Below, in pieces: positions 56,121 to 64,000 of a stretch of DNA of 64,000 nt. Each line of letters opens with the position of its first letter. The first letter of the stretch is position 1. The notes beneath the pieces were generated by a model. The model had not been told where the DNA came from. It searched no databases and saw only the letters and a program-made list of their open reading frames with translations. Source of the DNA: Labia minor (Eukaryota > Arthropoda > Insecta > Dermaptera > Spongiphoridae); contig OY720347.1 of the NCBI GenBank assembly GCA_963082975.1, positions 17,125,187-17,189,186 on the forward strand, in the 5' to 3' direction. The position numbers and the translations under genes were made by a program.

Positions 56121-58199
56121 GTAAGTATCTTATGACAATATTATTTTAATTTGTAATCATATTTTGAATATTGCATTACATACACATGAATATTTTATAA
56201 ATAAATATTAATTCATTATATATTCACATTTGCAAATAAAATCTTGCTCATTTAAATATTGATAAAATTAATATAATATTAGTAAATAGCGTTTTGATAC
56301 AATTAATAAAATTCTCTCTTTTTGTTAGTACATCCATCCATCGATACGATTGTATTACAAAGTAAAATCACTGATGCTGATATGACATTTTTATTTTTAA
56401 CCTTGTCACGAGTTAGATAGTTTGATATATTTCATTTTCTTTTTTAACCTCATTTTACTTGGATTTATTTTAAAAAGCTGCTCATTTTTAAATGCCAGCC
56501 ACACTATGTTTAATGGATTTATTTAAAAACGTTTTAAATCTTCAACATTTGTATACAATCTCGTTAAAAATGGTTATTGTTTCACCTTTCTATATATAAA
56601 AATAAAAAATAAATTCTTGAGATCTGTCTCGAACAAATAATAATGTTTGTCTGTACATTTTTACCTGTCCAGGAAAACCGATTATCATTAAATCTATTGG
56701 AACATTTTATCAATATCTATATAGAAATTAAATTTGGGTGTTTAATGAATTCCTTTCAATTAAAATAACTAGATAAAATTATCTAACTAGATATTTTTTT
56801 TTTATTTTAATTAAACAATAAACTATTTTATTTTATTAAAATTACGAGCATATGCAAAAGAAATATTATGAAAATATCAATGCAGGAAACGTGACTTAAC
56901 TTGGTAAGGAGAGAAAGAAAGAAATTAAGCTAGACTTGTTTGTGAAGATACTGGTCGGTAATCTATAATATTTCAAATTTTAGAAATTTAGGTTCTTTAA
57001 TTTAGATTCTTCAAATTGATATGTGCGAATGTATGTGTGGATTGGGATAAGAAATAAATATTTTTTTTCTTAGGACGTCTTTAATCTCTAAATGTGTATT
57101 GACGTATTCATATAGAACAAATAAATAAATCAAAAATATTTTAAAATGAATTTAAATTAATATTATTAAATGTTTGCAATTTAATTTTAGATTTAGTTTT
57201 AATTTTAGAACCTTAAAGTTGATATCTGAAGTTTATATCATTCAATTTCCTTACTATCTAATATATCATCCTTATTTTTCACCATTTGTCAAATGATAAT
57301 TGAAAAGTAAAATGAATTTTGAGGAATATTGTATTCTATTTTAACATATAAAATAAAAAATTTAGTGATTAAATTGAAAATTATAGAAGAAAAATAAGAA
57401 AATTAAGATTTTAATGTTCATAACATAAATGTAGCTATTACAAATAAACTATCAACAAAATATTATATATCACTAACAAGTAGGTAAAGGGAGCAAAGAG
57501 CAGTTAGGATATATCTATATTATATTAAACTATAATCATTTTATTTGAAAGGCATAAATGATTTATTTAAAAGAGTAAGAAAAATATGGTGATTACAAAT
57601 AAATTAAGAAGAAATTTTAATGAAATGATGTTCTACATACTCTACTATACCTTTCGATAGATTTGCACGAAATCTTTAAGCATGATGACGTTAGAAAATT
57701 AATGGCATGTAATTTAAAATGAATGATACACAACTGGGTTTCGATAAACTAACATGCATGAAAACTGAAAGTCAAAAAACATACATAACTTCCATTTACG
57801 AAGTGTTTTTTGTAACTTTCCACAAAATTCTGTACACATTTTCTTTTTTCATCAAATATTTTTTTTTTTTAAATTTCACAACGTTGCGAAAACAATGTAA
57901 AAGGCAAGTATTGTGATCATGAAAAAACTAAATTCGAATATAGGATTTAAGTACTTTATATTGTTTAAGATCCAGGAACTACATAATTATTAACAGAAAC
58001 TTTACTCTGGCAAAAAAAAATCATTTTTTTTAAACTAGTTCATTCAATCATATCTCAGTAGACTTTTTTTTACTTTTTCTTTTTATTTAAAATACATATA
58101 TAATGTAACATTAAGAAAATATTATAACAATTAATGATGTTTAGAAAATAAATTTCCTTTCTATTAAATAGAAATAGTTAAATAATGAAATTGTTAAAT
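56121..58199. other. AT-rich DNA downstream of the second exon
   Basis: No further exon could be supported. AT-rich throughout, with short T and A runs. Confidence 0.45.
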
Positions 58200-59321
58200 T
58201 TTAACTATTACATTAAAAACAAAGAAAAGAGAAATTCTAAAAAATAAAATATTAGAAATAGAGGAAAGTGGCTGCAGAGATCTATACATGGAAATTAAAA
58301 GTATTAAAAAGGGTTATCAGACACGGTTTGACTTAATTAGAGATGATAATAATAATTTAAAAACAGACGTGGGCGATATTAAAAATAAATATGGATATTT
58401 AATATTTTGAAAAATTATTAAATTAAAATCTAAGTAATAAGAACAGAAACTTTTAATGGTAGACTCAGCAGAAATTAATCTCGAAGAATCAATGTTACAT
58501 GATGTAGAAATGATAATGGGAGAATTTAAAAATAACAAATCAGCGGGAAAAGATGGGATCCCGGTAGAATTAATCAAATAAAGTGGAAAACCTTTAGTAG
58601 AGTGTATGCACAAATTAGTTCTTTCGATCTGGCATAAGGAAAAGATTCCATTAGAATGACAGGAGGCAATTATTATCTCACTTTTTAAAAAGGGAAATAG
58701 AACGGACGGCAATAACTACAGGGGAATTCCTCTTTTGTCGACATTGTACAAGATTCTCTTGAATATTATTTTATTAAAATTATGCGTAGGAATATATTAG
58801 GAGAATATCAATGCGGGTTCAGGCCAAATCGATCAACATTAGATCAAATTGTCTCACTAACAATAAGATAGATTCTAGGAAAAAAAAGTGAATTCAATAT
58901 TCTGTTTACCCATACCCTAGACTTTTTAGTAAAGCATATGACTCAATAGACCGGGATAACCTTTTTCAAATTTTGATCTTAATGGTAATCCCGAATAACC
59001 TAGTACATATGATTCAAATTTGTCTTGAAGGTAGTAATGTAAGAGAAAGATGCGGGAATCAATTATCAAAAACTTTCGATGTTTGGAATAGGTTAAAACA
59101 GGGAGACGCATTATCACCTATTTTATTTAATTTAATACTGGAATTTGTGATTAGACAAATTAGGGAATAACCAAACGAATCCAATTAAGCAAAAACAAAA
59201 TCAAGTATTAGATTACACAGACGACATAAATATAATTGGAGATACGTTAATTGCAATTAAAATAGCGTAGAAAAATTAATCGAAGCAGGAAAAGAGGTGG
59301 GGCTTGAAATTAATAGTGATA

Positions 59322-59336
59322 AGACCAAATATTTAG
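59322..59336 (+). repeat. Target-site duplication, left, 15 bp
   Basis: AGACCAAATATTTAG, identical to 59,386-59,400. Confidence 0.9.
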
Positions 59337-59385
59337 TCTCTTCTTCTTCTTAGCCTTATTTCCCACGGGGTGTGGGGTCGGCTCC
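59337..59385 (+). mobile_element. 49-bp retroposed insert within the dead RT
   Basis: The insert begins TCTCTTCTTCTTCTTAGCC and ends GGTGTGGGGTCGGCTCC. It is flanked by perfect 15-bp direct repeats, typical of target-primed reverse transcription. It interrupts the sequence encoding DKTKYLV of the host RT. It is probably the severely 5'-truncated end of another retroelement; the parent element is not in the window. Confidence 0.8.
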
Positions 59386-59400
59386 AGACCAAATATTTAG
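59386..59400 (+). repeat. Target-site duplication, right, 15 bp
   Basis: AGACCAAATATTTAG, identical to 59,322-59,336. Confidence 0.9.
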
Positions 59401-61561
59401 TATATACATTTATTTACATATATAAAAATTAAAATAAATTAAATTTCAATTATGTCTGAAATCGTAGAATGGAATGAGTTAAAAGTGTTTTTTTCTAGTC
59501 ATCTTATATCAGATGATTTTTATCAAGGGGTTTGGATGATTATCTAGTTTATTTAAATATTTTTTTTATAATATTTTACAAATTTTCTCGTAACTGTCAT
59601 AAGAGAATTTTTAATTCACGTATAACATTTAGGACAAAGCAGGGAACATTGAATATATTTGAAAACCTTGGTATGAAAATGTTTGAGGATTTCGTTATTT
59701 GAATTTGCATCAGAATCCATCATTGTGTATTGTAGGTTAACAGAGTTAAGTATTGCTTTATTAATATTTATTTAAAATTAATAATTTAATTTCTAATGTT
59801 AGATTCGATTTTTTCCCAATCAACCAATAGTACTTATATAAAATGAACTTAATTCCACAGGCGGTTTTTCAGATTTCGGTATTAAGATAATAGTTACTGT
59901 AGGGATATATTCAAGCCTGACAACTTTAGAGCTTTCTTTTGGGATTTTGAAAGTATTTTAGAAGAGATCACAGGAGATTTTTTTAATATAAAGTGGGCGA
60001 GAAAGTGTGGGATTTTAATATCTCAACTTTTAAAAAAATATTAGCCCTGTTACTTGGTTTGTTAATGACGTCATGCGGGGGCATGGATTGGTGACAAATA
60101 GCAAAATGAATGAGAAACCAGATTGCGTTAATTAATTATTAATTATTCCTCTTATTAGTTAATCATTGTAAAAGTTTTCCCCCTACGAATACATTTTAAG
60201 TTAATCATTGATTAGGCTTTATTGTTGAGAACACTTTGTATTTAACCTTAAATTAAAACTTTTGGATTACAAACATAAAGGAAATCACCTTTTGTTATTT
60301 GCTCAAACAACTATACTAGGAAGATTTATTTTTCGAATATATACTATAATAAAAGAAATTAATCCCAATTGGAAATGAAAATACTTTTCATTTGTCTAGT
60401 CTTGAAAAAAAAAATATTTCTTTAGAAAATTAACTTGGATTCAACTTATTTTAAAAATTAACATTTTTCTTTTCTTTTCTTTTTTCTTTAATTAATAATT
60501 TTTACTTACAACAATAATAGAGATTTTATAATTTGTTTTTCAATTAAACTTCTAGTTCGCCACAATTTGTTAATTGGAAATGAAAATAGGTTTGTATTTT
60601 AAATAGAATTTTGATTTATCATTATGTTTTATGTCAAATTACCCTCAGGACTTGGAATGAAAATTACCTCTATTGAATATTTCCGCCCTGAGCAATTCGT
60701 ACACAAGAGTTTAAAGTAGAAACAGAAAGAGAGAGAAAGAGAGAATGAAAGTGAGGGAAAGAGGGACGTATATCTTTCATAAATTTTGGAAACTTTGTGT
60801 TTTCCTACTTGTTCTCCGACAGAATAATAGAATTACTAAAACAATCCTAATAAAACGGAAGATTATATCATGTAAGTTCTTTTTTTTTCTTATAAGAAAA
60901 GAGAGAAATTTTGCACTACTGAAAATAATTGTAGTTATAATTTATAGTTAAATTTTCACATTGTGTATGAACCTGAATAAAATTCAATCTTATTAGAAGT
61001 AAAACAAAATGAGATGGATATATAATATATAGATTATTGATATTTATTATTATTATTATTATTAATTTTACACATAAAATAAATAAATATATCGATTAAT
61101 GATATTAAGATTACTCGGCCGAAACCATCGACATTAACTGGAATAGTTAAATGTGATTTGAGATGAATTTAAAATGGATTTTATAGTCCTCAATTCACCG
61201 AATTTTTTTATAAGTAATTGAAATTTGTAAAATAAACATATTAATGATAGTTTTTATATTATTAATACGTAAATATAAATATATGTAAATATAAAATAAA
61301 TAATTTAAATTTATTTACCTCTCTGTGTTTATTATTAGTCCTCGAAATCAATGAAAACCATACCTATCACATTTTTTGGAAAGTATAGGCAGGTACATGA
61401 AATTTGTGTGATAAGCATTGTTAGTGAATATTATATTAAAAGAATTCTTTATTGTTTATTTTTTAAAGAGAAAACTTCATACTCATGTAAAAAAAAATGA
61501 AAAATGAAATGTCAAAGATACTGTCATTTCTATTTATAGGATATCTATATTTTTTTTATAA

Positions 61562-61602
<41 letters not shown>

Positions 61603-61831
61603 TGTATTTTTGAAATGATTTACCCCTTTTTCTTTTTGTTTCTTTCATCTTTCATGTTTTGATAAACATAAAGTTATAAAATCCAGCCGTCTTCTCTATT
61701 GTTCTTTTATGTTTATCTTTAAAAAATAAAATAAATAAAAGTAATATTAACATTTCCTTGTTTTAAGTGTACTTATTTTTTTCATAATATTTAAAAAAAA
61801 AATTGTCAATAAATTTTATGTGAGTATAAAG

Positions 61832-61867
<36 letters not shown>

Positions 61868-62400
61868 AAGAAAGCTCTTTCTTGAAAAATTTATATTAAA
61901 ATGGAACTATGAATTATTAAAAGAGCTTTTTTTCACACATATCATTTTTATTGTACAATATCGGTCTTATCTATCAAATTTAATGGGCTTTTAAAATTTA
62001 TATGAACTCTTTTCCTAAAATGTAAGATTAGTTTGCGGATTTCGTTTAATTCACTATTTTTCTAGAGAGGAAACGATCAATTCAAATTTTTATCAAATCA
62101 TTCTTTTAATTACAATTTTTTAAATATATCAATTAATTATTCTCGAATTTTGTTCATGAAAAGAAAACAATTTGAACATTTTACGATGATGGCAATACTT
62201 ATTTTGTTTTTTTACGTTGCATCCATAATGGAATGAAATCAGTGATTGGTAAAATAAGAAGTATGGGAACGCATAATGGAAGCAAAAAGTCCCATTTTCA
62301 GCAAACTATTTTTTCTATATAAGTTTTTATTTTTTCTTATTCTTACTATACAAAATATTAACGAACACAAAAAAAGAAATTCTAACAGTAGATTTAAGTG
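59401..62400. other. AT-rich DNA with one TGACGTCA site
   Basis: No supported gene. 59,930-60,140 is less AT-rich and contains the palindrome TGACGTCA at 60,066-60,073, next to TGCGGGGGCATGGATTGG. Microsatellites: ATT units at about 61,040-61,062 and 61,566-61,600, TA at 61,838-61,864. Purine-rich AGAGAGAAAGAGAGA at 60,727-60,745. Confidence 0.5.
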
Positions 62401-62874
62401 GGAGTTGTCGGGAATATGGACACGATATCGAAAGCTAAGTATCGATTCTTAGTATCGGTAGGTATCGAAAGTCTAAGTATCGATTCTTCGATAATACCAG
62501 ACTCAAAAGAATCGATACTCCAAAGTATCGGTATCGGAAAAAAAGCTTAGTCAAGAAAACGTTTGACCTTTTTTTAGCCCAAATAGAAAAAAATTTGAAA
62601 AGTACGCTGCTCGGTGCAATGAGTACCCATTCGATATTTTTTTTCGATACCACAGGTATGGATATCGATGCTGTACTAGTATCGGAAGTTAAGTTAAAGT
62701 ATCGAGAACAAGAATCGATGGTATCGGAAGCAAAGTATCGATACTCCGATAGTATCGAAGTATCTTTAGTGTCCCTAGTCGGGACATGAAAAAGTACTGG
62801 AATGCGTTCCGGTTCTGAAAAAAAGTAAGGGAACGTCGTTCCCCCGCGTTGCCCTCCCAATACACACATCACTG
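62390..62874 (-). mobile_element. Putative hAT-type element with TATCG-rich core
   Basis: Read on the minus strand, the right end starts CAGTGATGTGTGTATTGGGA and continues with GGAACGACGTTCCC and GGAACGCATTCC, both typical of hAT-derived ends. The core (62,425-62,770) holds about 19 TATCG/CGATA motifs. The left end is unclear and the flanking octamers do not match convincingly. The long open frames on both strands arise from the stop-poor repeat, not from a gene. Confidence 0.5.
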
Positions 62875-63913
62875 AATGTAATATAATATTCTAGTTGTAC
62901 ATACATATATAATGATCACGCAGTCCATATTTCGTACAATTTCGACTTTTATTGGCAAATTATATTCGATATAATTATAACATCTCTGGGCAATTCTATT
63001 AATAAAAAATGAAAAATTGATATTTTTTTTTATTAACATTTTTCATTTCAACATTTTTTCACTTCATTGAAAAAATGTTTGTTATGTTTTGTTTTGTCTT
63101 TTATTTCCCTGTCTCATTCTTCTCACCATCAAAAACTGTGGGTCTTCTTCAAGATATGAAAACGATGAAAATAGGATAGGAATAACAAGAGGGTGCAATG
63201 GACTAGAAGTGAGGATGAGGAAGTGTCAGAACGGGTGAGAGTGGATTTAAAAGGAAATTATGTTTGCATGCTCACGCACGCTCATCCACCTACGCACTTG
63301 TATGCATGCACGAAGGCCAGCCAGCCATCCAGTTTCAAATCGCAATATATGGAACGCATGAGCATGTGAATACGTATGGATAATTATGCCATTAGGTTCA
63401 TTATGATCACGGGACCTTGTCTCACCCCCCCCCCCCCATTCTAGAATCCAACCCCTACCCCAACACAATATCAAAATACATATATTTCACATCCTAACTC
63501 ATTGAAATAAATTTTTTGCTTGTTTCTTTAAATTGATATTTTGAAAGAAATTGATAATTTTATTTCAAAATGATCTTCAATCATTTATATTAATCTATTT
63601 TATGATTCATTAATAGATATTTTAATTTATGTAGGTGTATATGTAACGAAAAAAAAGAGTAATTGTAAATGCAAACGAATATCAGAGAAAAATAAATGAT
63701 TATAGAGGTTTGGGTATCGAAATATGCGAATTTTAAATTGGAAACAATTAGAAATTGTGTTATTTGAAATAATTGCTCTTCGTAATGGATGTATAATAAT
63801 AATAGTAATTAATAGATAGTCTTGTCCGATTATGATAGGCATCATTTTCATTCAGTTGATTTTGAAAGAATATTATACGAGGAACAATAATATAAAAATA
63901 TAATTAGCTAAAA
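62875..63913. other. Intergenic DNA with one complex block
   Basis: 63,110-63,480 is less AT-rich, with GCTCACGCACGCTCATCCAC, GGCCAGCCAGCCATCCAG and a run of 14 C at about 63,426-63,439. It may be regulatory. No coding frame is recognisable. Confidence 0.4.
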
Positions 63914-64000
63914 CAGCGGGCGGGGAACCGGGGTAAATTACCCCAAATGGGGTAAAAATGAAACTTTTGTGAGTAAAAAATATATATTTTTAATTTGCTA
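63914..64000 (+). mobile_element. Possible hAT end, cut by window end
   Basis: CAGCGGGCGGGGAACCGGGG, then TACCCCAAATGGGGTA, has the CAGCGGnnnnGGAACC form of many hAT ends. The rest lies outside the window. Confidence 0.4.

Larger units (their letters stand above)
58200..59400 (+). pseudogene. Decayed non-LTR retrotransposon reverse transcriptase
   Basis: Pieces in shifting plus-strand frames give, in order, KNNKSAGKDGIPVELIK, KGNRTDGNNYRGIPLLSTLY, FRPNRSTLDQIVSL, FSKAYDSIDRDNL, LKQGDALSPILFNL, YTDDINIIG (the YADD active-site position, with A to T) and EAGKEVGLEINSDKTKYLV. These are the classic reverse-transcriptase blocks of arthropod non-LTR elements (RTE/Jockey-like order). Many in-frame stops (for example after VELIK) and frameshifts make it non-functional. 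The endonuclease and 3' end are not recognisable. Its longest uninterrupted part is 58,973-59,170. Confidence 0.85.

Noticed and set aside
62435-62872. Open frames of 145 codons (minus) and 64 codons (plus)
   Set aside because: Both arise from the stop-poor TATCG/CGATA repeat; the peptides are repetitive and lie in a putative hAT-derived element.
1-64000. CRISPR arrays, prokaryotic operons, or integrated virus
   Set aside because: No regularly spaced repeats, no operon-like coding and no viral structural or replication genes were seen; all repeats fit eukaryotic transposons or microsatellites.

Overview
The window looks like nuclear DNA of an invertebrate animal, most likely an arthropod. 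It is very AT-rich, and coding sequence is sparse and split by GT-AG introns. Microsatellites are common, and many DNA transposons are present: hAT, mariner/Tc1, pogo/Tigger, and Helitron/Helentron types. One decayed non-LTR reverse transcriptase is also present. There is no bacterial, organellar or viral gene organisation, and I cannot name the species.

Three host loci can be supported. (1) A two-exon C2H2 zinc-finger gene lies on the minus strand at 6,543-7,614: eight tandem fingers behind an N-terminal C2HC finger. (2) A five-exon sugar-transporter-like MFS gene lies on the minus strand at 15,525-21,666. I rebuilt it from splice signals; all four junctions keep phase and give a 448-residue protein. 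(3) Two short in-phase exons on the plus strand (36,690-36,802 and 56,056-56,120) are separated by about 19 kb. They imply a gene with very long introns that continues beyond the window, with a possible alternative last exon at 42,508-42,663. Several less AT-rich blocks inside that long intron may be conserved regulatory DNA. A frameshifted copy of a multicopy arthropod protein family lies at 5,463-6,199.

Layout. 0-3 kb: one arm of a long inverted repeat, a 491-bp Tigger-type element and small duplicated repeats. 5-7.6 kb: the pseudogene and the zinc-finger gene. 8-15 kb: palindromes, foldback elements and small hAT elements. 15.5-21.7 kb: the transporter gene, whose introns hold a tRNA-type SINE, a Helentron-like element and the second inverted-repeat arm. 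21.9-22.7 kb: a deleted mariner next to the transporter start. 23.7-27.4 kb: two family-A elements, one with a family-B element nested in it. 30.1-34.0 kb: a rearranged mariner, then an apparently complete 3,327-bp hAT transposon with an intact 619-codon transposase, near-matching ends and a perfect 8-bp target duplication. 36.7-56.1 kb: the long-intron gene, filled with MITEs, Helentron-like copies, mariner relics and one canonical Helitron. 58.2-59.4 kb: a dead reverse transcriptase carrying a 49-bp insert with a perfect 15-bp target duplication. 62.4-62.9 kb: a dense TATCG/CGATA cluster.

The most interesting system is a pair of otherwise unrelated non-autonomous repeat families, called A and B here. 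They share one terminal plan: a 5' end beginning TTAC plus a short motif, then a 3' end with that motif inverted, TCG, a hairpin and a final CTTA, with insertion into T tracts. This matches the asymmetric-terminal-repeat design of Helitron2/Helentron elements. Every near-full-length family-B copy also carries two perfect TGACGTCA (CRE-type) palindromes exactly 20 bp apart.
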